Shown: piece by piece, positions 50,106 through 59,102 of the stretch | Position numbering within the stretch: position 1 is the first letter of the stretch | Layout: each line of letters begins with the position of its first letter | Assembly (NCBI GenBank): GCA_049965615.1 | Contig: JBMFWD010000013.1 | Coordinates: forward strand, 1-64,000 | Direction: 5' to 3' | DNA length: 64,000 nt | Origin: Acidobacterium sp049965615 | Lineage (GTDB): Bacteria; Acidobacteriota; Terriglobia; Terriglobales; Acidobacteriaceae | Notes under the pieces: model-generated | Database searches by the model: none | Told to the model about the DNA's origin: nothing | Seen by the model: the letters and a program-made list of their open reading frames with translations, nothing else | Position numbers and translations under genes: made by a program

Positions 50106-50929
50106 GGGTGGCGGCTCCAGTCCTGCTGCCACTGGAGGATGCCGGCGAGGATGGCGTTGAGGACGGCGGCCTGGTAGGCGGGGTCGTCGACGGATTTTGC
50201 GCTGGCCATGCCGCTGGAGGGTTTGGGAGCGAGTTCGATGGCGATGGCCGGGCAAGTGAGGTTGTCGAGGGGCTGGAGGAAGGTGCGTCCGACGACAGTG
50301 GGGATGCGGGTGTGATCGAAGGCGGCGTCAATGTCAGAAGAGAGGCGGATGCTCTGGTGGATGTAGGCGGACTGCGCGGTGTCCCATGCGGGCGCTGCGG
50401 TGGGCGGCCCGGGCGCGAGCGATGAGGTGAAGAGGTGGATTCCGACTCCGGTGGCGGTGGCGTGGAGGAGGACGCAGGCGGCGGCGTGCGCGTGGTTGGC
50501 GATGCCGGCGCGGGTGGCCATGGGGATGTTGGTATCACCGGTGCGTGTGATGACGGTGGCGATGCCGTGGGCGGCGAGCAGGGAGCGGAGGCGCAGGGCG
50601 AGAGTGAGGGTGACGGATTTTTCGTTGAGTGTGGGAGAGAGTTGCGCGCCGAGGTCTGAGCCGCCGTGGGCTGCGTCGACGACGACGGTGAAGTTTGTGG
50701 ATTGGGGCGGGCGACTGGAAATATTTACATGCTGAGCGGGGGCCGCAGCGGCAAAAACGAGGCAGGTGCAGAGGGCTGCGAGGCAGGAGATGGGTGCGAG
50801 CGAGATGCGCGGCCGGCCGGGCGAGGAATCGGGAGGGAGACATCCTTGCTGGAGGCAGGGACGTCCAAAAGTTGCGACGATCGAGTTGCGATGCCTGTTG
50901 CGAGGGATGATCGCGCTCCGAGGGGGCAT
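50102..50929 (-). CDS. N-acetylmuramoyl-L-alanine amidase (Amidase_3)
   Basis: A zinc amidase that cuts the peptide from the glycan strands of peptidoglycan. Zinc-site motifs are VVVDAAHGGSDLGA (first His), NEKSVTLTLALRL (Glu) and VLLHATATGVGIHLF (second His); the catalytic Glu is in AIAIELAPK. A signal peptide-like segment (ISLAPISCLAALCTCLVF) precedes the domain. The start is uncertain: the frame is open to 51112, and ATG at 50929 (275 aa) is the best of the available codons. It is divergent from the VWFA gene. Confidence 0.85.
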   Translation of the reverse strand: MPPRSAIIPRNRHRNSIVATFGRPCLQQGCLPPDSSPGRPRISLAPISCLAALCTCLVFAAAAPAQHVNISSRPPQSTNFTVVVDAAHGGSDLGAQLSPTLNEKSVTLTLALRLRSLLAAHGIATVITRTGDTNIPMATRAGIANHAHAAACVLLHATATGVGIHLFTSSLAPGPPTAAPAWDTAQSAYIHQSIRLSSDIDAAFDHTRIPTVVGRTFLQPLDNLTCPAIAIELAPKPSSGMASAKSVDDPAYQAAVLNAILAGILQWQQDWSRHP

Positions 50930-51161
50930 ATTTGATGGGATGAAGCGTTGTACGAGGCGATTGTAACGCAGCGGGGACGGGCTTTTGCGGGGATGCATGG
51001 GGCGGAAGACGGATGTGCGGGCGGGGAATGGCGAAGTCGGCAACTGGATTGCAACTGCAAGACTTAGAAGCGATTGGCGTAAAGTGAAAAAGAACCAGCG
51101 TGAAACGCGCAAATGGGCGGGGCCATTGAGACGATTGATGCCGGACAGAGTGCGAGCGAAG

Positions 51162-52343
51162 ATGCGAATTTACCGACGGATGAGTTTTGTGCCGGCGCTG
51201 GTGGTTTTCTGCGCCGTGGGGCTGGGGTGGTCGCAGTCGCTGGTGGACACGCAGACGACGCCGCAGACGCAGGGCCAGACAACGTCGCAAGCAGAGCCTT
51301 CTGCGCCGGGTCAGGGGCCGGTGTTGCAGAATCCGACGGAGCCGGAGACACAGCCGAGCCTGAAGGTGGACCGTGACCCGGTGCTTTCTCCGGATATTGA
51401 GGACGACCAGCCGGTGAGCCCGACGATACCGCTGAGCCAGAATCGGGCGAACCAGATCCAGAAACTGCGGGGCGGCGTGTTCACGATGCGGCAGAACGTG
51501 GACGAGGTGGTGCTGAACTGCACGGTGGTGGATTCGCGGGGACGGCTGGTAACCGATTTGACGCGGAACGACTTCAAGGTGTGGGAAGACAACGCTCCGC
51601 AGACGATCAGCTTTTTTCAGCATGCGGACGTGCCGGTTTCGATGGGAATCCTGGTGGATAACTCGGGATCGATGCGGGACAAACTGCCGGCGGTTCGGGA
51701 AGCGGCGCTGGACCTTGTGCGGGCTTCGAATCCAAATGATGAGGCGTTTATCGTGAATTTTTCCGATGAAGCGTATCTGGATCAGGGGTTTACTTCTGAC
51801 ATTTCCAGGATGGAGGCCGCGTTGTCGCACATTGACGCCAGGGGCGGGACGGCGCTGTACGACGCGGTAGTGGCGTCGGCGGATGAGCTTGCGAAGCATG
51901 CCAAAAATTCGAAGCAGGTGCTGTTGATTATCACGGACGGGGAAGATGATGCATCGACGCTGAATCTGCAGCAGGCGATTCGGCGGGTGCAGGATTTGCA
52001 TGGGCCGGAGATTTACGCGATTGGCCTGCTTTATAACGATTCGGGGGAAGAGGCGCGGACAGCGCGCAAGGCGCTGGAGGCGTTGACCGCGGAGACGGGC
52101 GGGCTGGCTTATTTCCCGCGCTCCTTGCGGGATGTGGACGAGATTGCGGAAGAGGTTGCGACGGATATTCGGAATCAGTATTCGATTGGGTATCACCCGA
52201 CGAAGCCGTTCAGGATGGGTGGATTCCGGACGGTTCGGGTGGAGGCTTCGGCTCCGGGGCATGGGCGGCTGACGGTGCGGACTCGCACGGGCTACTATGC
52301 GACGGTTTCGGCTGCGCACAAGGCGAATGTGCATCAGAGATAG
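51162..52343 (+). CDS. VWFA-related acidobacterial protein
   Basis: A 393-aa exported protein. After the signal peptide (MSFVPALVVFCAVGLGWSQS) and a Gln/Pro/Thr-rich linker comes the conserved prelude VVDSRGRLVTDLTRNDFKVWED and a von Willebrand A domain with MIDAS motif DNSGSM, later FIVNFSDEAYL and IITDGEDD. This layout matches the lineage-specific 'VWFA-related Acidobacterial domain' family (TIGR03436). The function is unknown; a binding or adhesion role is plausible. The frame is open to 50985, and ATG at 51162 or 51180 fits the signal peptide. Confidence 0.85.
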   Translation: MRIYRRMSFVPALVVFCAVGLGWSQSLVDTQTTPQTQGQTTSQAEPSAPGQGPVLQNPTEPETQPSLKVDRDPVLSPDIEDDQPVSPTIPLSQNRANQIQKLRGGVFTMRQNVDEVVLNCTVVDSRGRLVTDLTRNDFKVWEDNAPQTISFFQHADVPVSMGILVDNSGSMRDKLPAVREAALDLVRASNPNDEAFIVNFSDEAYLDQGFTSDISRMEAALSHIDARGGTALYDAVVASADELAKHAKNSKQVLLIITDGEDDASTLNLQQAIRRVQDLHGPEIYAIGLLYNDSGEEARTARKALEALTAETGGLAYFPRSLRDVDEIAEEVATDIRNQYSIGYHPTKPFRMGGFRTVRVEASAPGHGRLTVRTRTGYYATVSAAHKANVHQR

Positions 52344-52411
52344 CGAACAGGCCCGACACAGGTTTGACTCTTCCTGCTACACTAGGCAGTTTTGAAATGG
52401 AGCCTATGTGC

Positions 52412-53347
52412 ATGAATGAGAAGCTGCGTGTTGCGACGAGCGTTACAGACCTGATTGGATGCACTCCTTTGCTGCAGATTGGCAGGCTGGCAGGGCCTGA
52501 TGCGGCAGAGGTGTTTGCGAAGCTGGAGTTCCTGAATCCGGGCGGGAGCATCAAGGACCGCGCCGCGCTGGGGATGATTCTGGATGCGGAGCGGCAGGGG
52601 AAACTGCATCGCGGCTCCACGATTGTGGAGGCTACGGCGGGGAACACGGGCGTGGGGCTGGCGCTGGTGGGCGTGAATCGCGGGTATCGCGTGGTGTTGT
52701 TTGTCCCGGAGGGATTTGCGGAGGAGAAGTGCATCCTGATGCGGGGCTTTGGCGCGGAGGTGCATCGGACGCCGTTGGCGGAGGGCATGGCAGGTGCGAT
52801 TCGACGAGCGCAGGCGCTGGCGGCGGATGATCCGAATGTGTTTGCGGCGCTGCAGTTTGAGAATCGGGCGAACCCGGATTTTCACCACGATACGACGGCG
52901 ACGGAGTTGTGGGAACAGATGGAGGGCCGCGTGGATGGGTTTGTGGCGGGCGTGGGCACGGGCGGAACATTTGCCGGGATTGCACGTTACTTGAAGGAGA
53001 AGAATCCGAAGGTGCACACGATTGCGGTGGAGACGGAGGGTTCGATTCTGCAGGGCGGCCAGCCGGGGCCGCACAAGGTGGAGGGTATAGGAGTACATTT
53101 TGTTCCGCAGACCTTCGACTATGACGTGGCGGATGAAATTGTAGCCGTGACGGATACAGATGCGTTTGCGATGGTGAAGCGGATGGCCAGCGAGGAGGGC
53201 TTGCTGGGCGGATCGAGCGCGGGCGCGATGATGCATGCGGCGGTGGAGCTGGCGAAGCGACTGGGCCCGGGCAAGCGGGTGGCGACGATTGTGCCGGATT
53301 CGGCGGAGCGGTATTTGTCAAAGGAAATATTTAACGGCGGAATTTAG
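52412..53347 (+). CDS. Cysteine synthase / cystathionine beta-synthase-like PLP enzyme
   Basis: A 311-aa fold-type II PLP enzyme. The cofactor lysine is Lys48 in PGGSIKDRAA; TAGNTGVGLALV is the substrate-binding loop and GVGTGGTFAGIARYL binds the phosphate. It could be O-acetylserine sulfhydrylase (CysK/CysM) or, since a cystathionine gamma-synthase/lyase gene follows 47 nt later, the cystathionine beta-synthase step of reverse transsulfuration (MccA-like). No C-terminal CBS regulatory domain is present. ATG 52412 follows GGAGCC. Confidence 0.88.
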   Translation: MNEKLRVATSVTDLIGCTPLLQIGRLAGPDAAEVFAKLEFLNPGGSIKDRAALGMILDAERQGKLHRGSTIVEATAGNTGVGLALVGVNRGYRVVLFVPEGFAEEKCILMRGFGAEVHRTPLAEGMAGAIRRAQALAADDPNVFAALQFENRANPDFHHDTTATELWEQMEGRVDGFVAGVGTGGTFAGIARYLKEKNPKVHTIAVETEGSILQGGQPGPHKVEGIGVHFVPQTFDYDVADEIVAVTDTDAFAMVKRMASEEGLLGGSSAGAMMHAAVELAKRLGPGKRVATIVPDSAERYLSKEIFNGGI

Positions 53348-53394
53348 AACCTGAGCGGCGGTTGCGCCGGGGAATGCAGAGTGGAGGAGATGCG

Positions 53395-54549
53395 GTGAGC
53401 GATTGGGCTAAGAAGGGATTTGCGACGCGGGCGATTCATGCGGGTCAGGAGCCGGATGCGCAGACGGGGGCGGTGAATGTGCCGATTTATTTGACCTCGA
53501 CGTATGCGCAGGAGGAGATCGGCAAGCATAAGGGGTGGGATTATTCGCGGGCGGGTAACCCGACGCGGGATGCGCTGGAAGTGAGCCTGGCGGCGCTGGA
53601 AGGCGGGACGAGCTCGCATGTGTTCGGCAGCGGCATGGCTGCGATTACCGGGCTGATTACGATGATGCGCACGGGCGATCACGTGATTTGCGGCGAGAAC
53701 GTGTACGGGGGCACGACGCGGATGTTTAACCAGGTGGCCGCGGGCTACGGGATTGAGTTTACGTACGTGGATACGTCGGACGTGGAGGCGGTGCGGAAAG
53801 CGATTCGGCCAGCGACGAAGCTGGTGCATATTGAGACGCCGACGAATCCACTGATGACGCTGACGGATATTCGGGCGGTGGCGGATGTTTGCCATGAGCA
53901 TGGGGTGGAGCTGAGCGTGGACAACACGTTTATGTCGCCTTATTTCCAGCGGCCGATTGAGTTTGGCGCGGACATTGTGATGCACTCGACGACGAAGTTT
54001 CTGAACGGGCACAGCGATGGGCTGGGCGGCGTGCTGGTGGGGACGAAGCCGGAGCACAAGGAGAAGTTTGCGTTTGTGCAGAAGTGCACGGGCGGGATTT
54101 TGTCACCGTTTGAGTGCTATTTGATTCTGCGGGGCGTGAAGACGCTGGCGGTGCGGATGAGGCAGCATGACGAGAACGGGCGCAAGGTGGCGGAGTTTCT
54201 TGCGAAGCACCCGAAGGTGCTGAAGGTGCATTATCCGGGGCTGGGGGCGCATCCGCAGCATGAGCTGGCGAAGCGGCAGATGAGCGGGTTCGGGTCGATG
54301 CTGGCGTTTGATCTGGGGTCGCTGGAGCAGGCGAATGACCTGTTGAAGCGGGTGCGGGTATGCACGCTGGGCGAGTCGCTGGGCGGGGTGGAGACGCTGA
54401 TTTCGCATCCGGCGACGATGACGCATGCGGCGATTGGCGCGGAGATGCGGGCGAAGCTGGGGATTACGGACGGGCTGGTGCGGATTTCGGTGGGGATTGA
54501 GGATGTGGATGACATCCTGGCGGACCTGGAGCAGGCGATGGGCGGCTGA
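53395..54549 (+). CDS. Cystathionine gamma-synthase/gamma-lyase (PLP)
   Basis: A 384-aa fold-type I PLP enzyme. The cofactor lysine is Lys201 in HSTTKFLNGHSDGLGG; FATRAIHAGQEPD, YSRAGNPTRDALE, FGSGMAAITGLI and TPTNPLMTLTDI are family signatures, and the C-terminal SLGGVETLISHPATMTHA is typical. The start is GTG at 53395 with GGAGGAG 5 nt upstream. Paired with the CBS-like gene it probably converts cystathionine to cysteine, but gamma-synthase activity cannot be excluded from sequence. Confidence 0.9.
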   Translation: MSDWAKKGFATRAIHAGQEPDAQTGAVNVPIYLTSTYAQEEIGKHKGWDYSRAGNPTRDALEVSLAALEGGTSSHVFGSGMAAITGLITMMRTGDHVICGENVYGGTTRMFNQVAAGYGIEFTYVDTSDVEAVRKAIRPATKLVHIETPTNPLMTLTDIRAVADVCHEHGVELSVDNTFMSPYFQRPIEFGADIVMHSTTKFLNGHSDGLGGVLVGTKPEHKEKFAFVQKCTGGILSPFECYLILRGVKTLAVRMRQHDENGRKVAEFLAKHPKVLKVHYPGLGAHPQHELAKRQMSGFGSMLAFDLGSLEQANDLLKRVRVCTLGESLGGVETLISHPATMTHAAIGAEMRAKLGITDGLVRISVGIEDVDDILADLEQAMGG

Positions 54550-54564
54550 GAGATGCCTGCCTGC

Positions 54565-54783
54565 TTAAGCTGGCGGAAATGGTTCGCGCTTGGCGGAGCC
54601 GTCGCGCTGCTTGAGGAGGATTTCGATTTTGCCCTCAGCGGCTTCGAGGTGCTTGCGGCACTCTTCGGAGAGGCGTGAGCCCTCCTCGAAGATTTTGATG
54701 GCTTCTTCGAGGGGCAGATCGCCGCGTTCGAGCTGGGATACTAGCTCTTCGAGGCGCTTGAGTGATTCTTCAAAACTAGCCAA
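54565..54783 (-). CDS. xseB: Exodeoxyribonuclease VII small subunit
   Basis: A 72-aa helical protein: SFEESLKRLEELVSQLERGDLPLEEAIKIFEEGSRLSEECRKHLE is the complete XseB pattern. It binds the XseA large subunit for single-strand DNA degradation; xseA is not in this window. Its start overlaps the upstream metH/metF fusion gene by 8 bases, an unrelated function. Confidence 0.95.
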   Translation of the reverse strand: MASFEESLKRLEELVSQLERGDLPLEEAIKIFEEGSRLSEECRKHLEAAEGKIEILLKQRDGSAKREPFPPA

Positions 54784-56680
54784 CGGTGGTTGCCTCGGGT
54801 TTGGGTGAATTTTGCTTTGTATTTCTGCCGAGGACGACGGAGAGGACGTCGGCGGCGGCGGAGTAGCGTCCGAAGGGCGCGCTGACCTGGGCTCCCTGCA
54901 CCATGGGCATGGCGGTGAGGAGCATTTCCTGTGCGATGCGGATGCCTTCGGCGCGAGCTTCTTCCGGCGTGGAGGCTCCCTGCATGCGGAGGAAGATACT
55001 GTCCGGCACGCTGACGCGGAGGTCGTTCTTCATGAACTCGGCGTTGCGGAGGCTGGTAAGCGGCCAGATGCCGGCGATGATGGGGATGCGGAAGCCTTCG
55101 ATGCGCTTGAGGAAGGTTTCGAGGATGCTGAGATCGAAGACGGGCTGAGTGATGGCGTATTCGGCGCCGGCCTCGACCTTGTAGGCGAAGCGGCGGATTT
55201 CGTTTTCAATGTCTGGCACGCCGGGGTTGGCGGCGCAGCCGATGGTGAAGCCGGTGGACTCGCCGATGGGATTGCCGCCGATGTCGAGACCGTGGTTGAG
55301 GCGGTTGACGATGTTGACGAGGCCGATGGCGTCCACGTCGAAGACGGCGGTGGCGTCGGGGTAATTGCCGAGCTTGGGCGGATCTCCGGTGAGGCAGAGG
55401 ATGTTTTTGAGGCCGATAGAGGATGCGCCAAGGAGGTCGCTCTGAATGCTGAGGACGTTGCGGTCGCGGCAGGTGTAGTGGAGGAGGGTCTCGATGCCGG
55501 CCTTTTGCTGTAGCTGGATGCAGAGGCTCTGGGCGCTCATGCGGGCCGAGGCGCGGGGCGAGTCCGGAATGTTGATGATGTGTACGCCGAGGGCGGCGAG
55601 GCTGGCCGCGCCTTCGATTTCCTTTTTGCAGTCGATGCCGCGGGGCGGCACGATTTCGACCATGGTGACGAAGGCGCCGTCATGGATGAGCTTGCCGAGG
55701 CCGGAGCGCTCGGCGAGGGGCGCGGGTGGCGTTTCTGTGACGATGGACTCGCGAGTGGCGTGCGGGACGGCGGTTTTCTGGGCCTCTGAGGCGCGCAGAA
55801 AGGACTTCATGGCGCGGATGTGGTTGGGGGTGGTTCCGCAGCAGCCGCCGAGGAACTGGACGCCTGCTTTGTGGAACTTGCGGGCGAAGCTGGCCATGTA
55901 CTCGGGTGAACAGAGGTAGATATTGCGGCCTTCGATGGCCCGGGGCATGCCTGCGTTGGGCATGGCGGCGAGGGGCAGGCTGGTTCCGGCCGCCATGCCC
56001 TCGATGGCTGTGAGGACGGTGGCGGGGCCGGTGCTACAGTTGACACCGACGGCGTCCGCGCCCCAGGCGGAGAGGCGGGTTGCGGCAATTTCGGGGGTGG
56101 TTCCGTCGAGGCAGCGGGCCTCTTCATCGACGGTGACCATGACGATGACGGGGATGTCGGGTGCGATTTCGCGAACGGCGAGGAGGGCCTGTTCGGCCTC
56201 ATTGAGGGCGGGGATGGTCTCGATGATGAGGAGGTCGGTTCCTCCGGCTACGAGGCCGCTGATTTGTTCGGCAAAGGCTGCCCGGGCTTCATCGAGGCCG
56301 ACTTTGCCCAGGGGTTCGAGGCGGACGCCGAGGGGGCCGATGGAGCCGGCGACGAAGGCGCGGCCGGCCTGTTTTTCCTGAAGCTGGTTGACGGCGGCAC
56401 GGGCGATGCGGATGCCGGCGGCGTTGATTTCAGCGACTTTATCCTGCAGGCCGTAGCGGCGGAGGCGGAAGGAATTTGCCCCGAAGGTGTTGGTTTCAAT
56501 GACTTCAGCGCCAGCCTGGAGGTATTCCTCATGGATGGAGCGGACGAGGTCGGGCTGGGAGAGGTTGAGCTCGTCGTAGCAGCGGTTGATATAAACGCCG
56601 TGAGAGTAGAGACTGGTTCCCATAGCGCCGTCGCAGAGGACAGGGCGGTCACCGAACAAGGATTGAAGTCGATTGGTCAA
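54776..56680 (-). CDS. Homocysteine S-methyltransferase / methylenetetrahydrofolate reductase fusion
   Basis: A 634-aa two-domain protein. Residues 1-300 are a homocysteine S-methyltransferase with zinc ligands Cys215 (GVNCSTGP), Cys280 and Cys281 (FLGGCCGTTP). Residues about 335-610 are a MetF-type reductase (TMVEIVPPRGIDCKKEIEG, LLHYTCRDRN, LCLTGDPPKLGNYP, ITQPVFD). Such fusions occur in Bacilli (YitJ) and others; together they would regenerate methyl-THF and methylate homocysteine. The start is TTG at 56680 after AAGGA. No SAM, SAH or B12 riboswitch is seen upstream. Confidence 0.92.
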   Translation of the reverse strand: MTNRLQSLFGDRPVLCDGAMGTSLYSHGVYINRCYDELNLSQPDLVRSIHEEYLQAGAEVIETNTFGANSFRLRRYGLQDKVAEINAAGIRIARAAVNQLQEKQAGRAFVAGSIGPLGVRLEPLGKVGLDEARAAFAEQISGLVAGGTDLLIIETIPALNEAEQALLAVREIAPDIPVIVMVTVDEEARCLDGTTPEIAATRLSAWGADAVGVNCSTGPATVLTAIEGMAAGTSLPLAAMPNAGMPRAIEGRNIYLCSPEYMASFARKFHKAGVQFLGGCCGTTPNHIRAMKSFLRASEAQKTAVPHATRESIVTETPPAPLAERSGLGKLIHDGAFVTMVEIVPPRGIDCKKEIEGAASLAALGVHIINIPDSPRASARMSAQSLCIQLQQKAGIETLLHYTCRDRNVLSIQSDLLGASSIGLKNILCLTGDPPKLGNYPDATAVFDVDAIGLVNIVNRLNHGLDIGGNPIGESTGFTIGCAANPGVPDIENEIRRFAYKVEAGAEYAITQPVFDLSILETFLKRIEGFRIPIIAGIWPLTSLRNAEFMKNDLRVSVPDSIFLRMQGASTPEEARAEGIRIAQEMLLTAMPMVQGAQVSAPFGRYSAAADVLSVVLGRNTKQNSPKPEATTVG

Positions 56681-56794
56681 GCAGAGGTCCTTGAGGAGAT
56701 GCTAAGACAACCTCGGGGCGAACGCCAGCGGACCTTGCTGCTTTGTTATACTTGGCTATTCCACGCAGGATTGTGAGCTGGTGAGGTTTAAGGT

Positions 56795-58297
56795 TTGAAG
56801 AAGAGAAGTGTTGCGCGTGTTTCTGCTCTGGTGAGCGTTAGTTGTCTGGTCCTTTTGACGCTCGTAGCCTGCGGGAAAGATTACTTTTTGGCTGGTCGTT
56901 CGCTGCCTCCGAGCGGTGTTTTGAACCGTGTGCTCATGGCGGAGCAGAACCCGGATTCGCTGCCGTTTGTGGATGCTTACTACGATGTTCGCCACAACAC
57001 GACGGGCACGATCGGCCAGTTTGAGATCAGCAATTTCTCGGGGAAGCTGCCGGTTACGATTCAGAACCTGCCGGAGCAGCAGACGGGCGCTGTGTACAAC
57101 GCCGGAAATGGCGCCTTGACGCTGGTAGATTATGCGGCGGAGAAGGTTTCGAATTCGATATCGATTCCGGGCGGCCTTTCCGATAGCATTTTTATTACGC
57201 GCGATCTGGGTTATGTGTACGCGGCCAATGACGCCAATCATGTGGTGTCGGTTGTGGACCGGAAGGCGGGGGCATCGTATGTGCTGAACCTGCCGGGAGT
57301 GTACAGCGTGTCTGTGAGCCCGGGCGGGTCGATTGCACTGGCGTTTGTGCAGAACAGCGACCAGGGGGCGAGCGAGTCGACCGCGAGTGGAACGCCTTAC
57401 GGCAATTTTTCGGTTTACAGCATTGTGAAGCTGACGCAGGCGGAGTCATTGGCGGCGGCAAATAATCCGCATTACACGTATACGGACGCGAATGGGAACT
57501 CGAATACGGCGGAAGACTGCGAGCCGCAGAATCTACCGGCTTATTGTATTTTCCCGGTGAGCACTGGGCCGAATGCGAAGTTTGTGCATCCGATGAAGGC
57601 GGTATTTTCTTCGGATGGTTCGACGGCTTACGTGCTGGATTGCGGTCCTGAGTGCGGGGGGAAGGAATCCGGGATTACAGCGATTCCGCTGACGGCGGGT
57701 TCGTTGAATCCGAACAGCATTGGTGCGAGCGGGATCAACCTGGTGGCGAGCACCTTTACGCCTATTCCGGGTGGGGCTACGGACGCGATCTTTAATGGCA
57801 ATACTATGTATATCGCCGGGCAGCAGTGCCAGAATTTTGTGGCCGGGCAGCCGTGTGCAGGTTTGTTTACCGGTTACCTGACGGTGTTTGACACGACGAC
57901 CGGTCAGATCCAGGGGCAGCCGATTGCGATCAGCGACGGTTTCCACGACAAGATGGTGTTCGGGGATGACAACACGCTTTGGATTGGATCGAAGATCTGT
58001 AACGCCGGAGTTCGCTACCAGGAGGCGCAGGCCGGGCAGAATATAAATTATGGCTGCCTGACGATGTTCAATACGGGCACGAATACAGCGACGATTGATT
58101 CCTACAAGGGCGATGCGACGGGGATTGCCGCCGTGGGTACGTTACACAAGGTGTATACGGCGGAAGGCGGCCAAGTGTATATCTACAGCACAAAAGATAT
58201 GTCTCAGTTGGATAACTCGAACGTGACGGTGGCCGGTACGGTGACGGATGTGGCCTATATGGACTCCGGCACGGATGCAGACAATACGTACTACTAG
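56795..58297 (+). CDS. Exported beta-propeller lipoprotein
   Basis: A 500-aa lipoprotein with lipobox LVAC (Cys26). YVTN/lactonase-type blades are seen: GAVYNAGNGALTLVDYAAEKVSNSI, GYVYAANDANHVVSVVDRKAGASYVLN, YSVSVSPGGSIALAFVQN, and later FSSDGSTAYVLDCGPECGG. It is longer than and not closely similar to the propeller protein at 25.2 kb. Six cysteines (for example DCGPEC and AGQQCQNF) suggest disulfides outside the cell membrane. The start is TTG at 56795; a TATACT box lies at 56747-56752. Function unknown. Confidence 0.78.
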   Translation: MKKRSVARVSALVSVSCLVLLTLVACGKDYFLAGRSLPPSGVLNRVLMAEQNPDSLPFVDAYYDVRHNTTGTIGQFEISNFSGKLPVTIQNLPEQQTGAVYNAGNGALTLVDYAAEKVSNSISIPGGLSDSIFITRDLGYVYAANDANHVVSVVDRKAGASYVLNLPGVYSVSVSPGGSIALAFVQNSDQGASESTASGTPYGNFSVYSIVKLTQAESLAAANNPHYTYTDANGNSNTAEDCEPQNLPAYCIFPVSTGPNAKFVHPMKAVFSSDGSTAYVLDCGPECGGKESGITAIPLTAGSLNPNSIGASGINLVASTFTPIPGGATDAIFNGNTMYIAGQQCQNFVAGQPCAGLFTGYLTVFDTTTGQIQGQPIAISDGFHDKMVFGDDNTLWIGSKICNAGVRYQEAQAGQNINYGCLTMFNTGTNTATIDSYKGDATGIAAVGTLHKVYTAEGGQVYIYSTKDMSQLDNSNVTVAGTVTDVAYMDSGTDADNTYY

Positions 58298-58320
58298 AGC
58301 AGAGATCTCTGCATACAATG

Positions 58321-58350
58321 GGCACGGCGGATGGATTCGCCGTGCCTTTT
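58321..58350 (+). terminator. Terminator after the propeller lipoprotein
   Basis: GGCACGGCG and CGCCGTGCC form a 9-bp perfect stem with an 8-nt loop, followed by TTTT. It lies 24 nt after the stop of the propeller gene and only 21 nt before the BshB1 ATG. Confidence 0.75.
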
Positions 58351-58370
58351 GCATTTGTGAGGAGCGAGTG

Positions 58371-59093
58371 ATGACTGTGGAGCCGATGGCGGATGTGCTG
58401 GCGATGGCGGCGCACCGGGACGACGTGGAGCAGACGTGCGGCGGAACGCTGCTGAAGATGCGTGCGCAGGGATACCGGACGGCGATTCTGGACATGACGC
58501 GGGGTGAGGCGGGCACGCGGGGATCGGCGGCAGAGCGCGAGGCCGAGGCAAAGGCTGCGGCGGCGCTGCTGGGGGTGAGCTGGCGGGATGCTCTGGATAT
58601 TCCGGATGGGGATGTCGAGAACACTTACGCGAACCGGCTGAAGATTGTGGACGTGCTGCGGAAGGTGCGTCCGCGGGTGGTGATTCTGCCGTACTGGACA
58701 GGCCGGCATCCGGACCACTACACGACGTCGACGCTGGGGTATGAGGCGTGTTTTCTGGCGGGGCTGGCGAAGGTGGATACGGGATTGCCGTCGCATCGGC
58801 CATTCAAGATTCTGTACGCGAGCCTTTATGCGGAGGTGCGGCCGAGCTTTGTGGTGGACATTACGCCGTACATTGAGGATCGGCACCGGGCGCTGATGGC
58901 TTATACGTCGCAGTATGCGAACCAGGCGGAGGGCAGCGGGCTGTTTGTGCCGGAGGAAGAGATTCGGGAGCGGACGTTTGCGATGGCGCGTTATTTCGGA
59001 CTGCTGGCGGGGGTTCGGTATGCGGAGCCGTTTGTGCAGAAGGAAGTGGGGCTGGTGGAGGATGTGGCGATGCTGGGTGTTGCTTCGATTTGA
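58371..59093 (+). CDS. bshB1: PIG-L family deacetylase, BshB1 type
   Basis: A 240-aa zinc deacetylase. The metal motif is AAHRDDVEQTCGGTL (here AHRDD replaces the common AHPDD), with HPDHYTTSTLGYEACFLAGL later. The match extends through TRGEAGTRGSAAEREAEAKAA and PDGDVENTYANRLKIV, as in BshB1, which removes acetyl from GlcNAc-malate in bacillithiol synthesis. bshA and bshC are not nearby, so the specific role is inferred. ATG at 58371 follows GAGGAGCG. Confidence 0.85.
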   Translation: MTVEPMADVLAMAAHRDDVEQTCGGTLLKMRAQGYRTAILDMTRGEAGTRGSAAEREAEAKAAAALLGVSWRDALDIPDGDVENTYANRLKIVDVLRKVRPRVVILPYWTGRHPDHYTTSTLGYEACFLAGLAKVDTGLPSHRPFKILYASLYAEVRPSFVVDITPYIEDRHRALMAYTSQYANQAEGSGLFVPEEEIRERTFAMARYFGLLAGVRYAEPFVQKEVGLVEDVAMLGVASI

Positions 59094-59102
59094 GGGGTCG
59101 CG

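Noticed and set aside
50535..52334. 599-aa minus-strand open frame over the VWFA gene
   Set aside because: Antisense shadow with no motif; the VWFA protein on the plus strand is clearly real.
56681..56794. Possible SAM, SAH or cobalamin riboswitch before the methionine-cycle fusion gene
   Set aside because: The 114-bp gap is too short and shows none of the conserved helices; only a TATACT/TATAAC box usable in either direction is seen.
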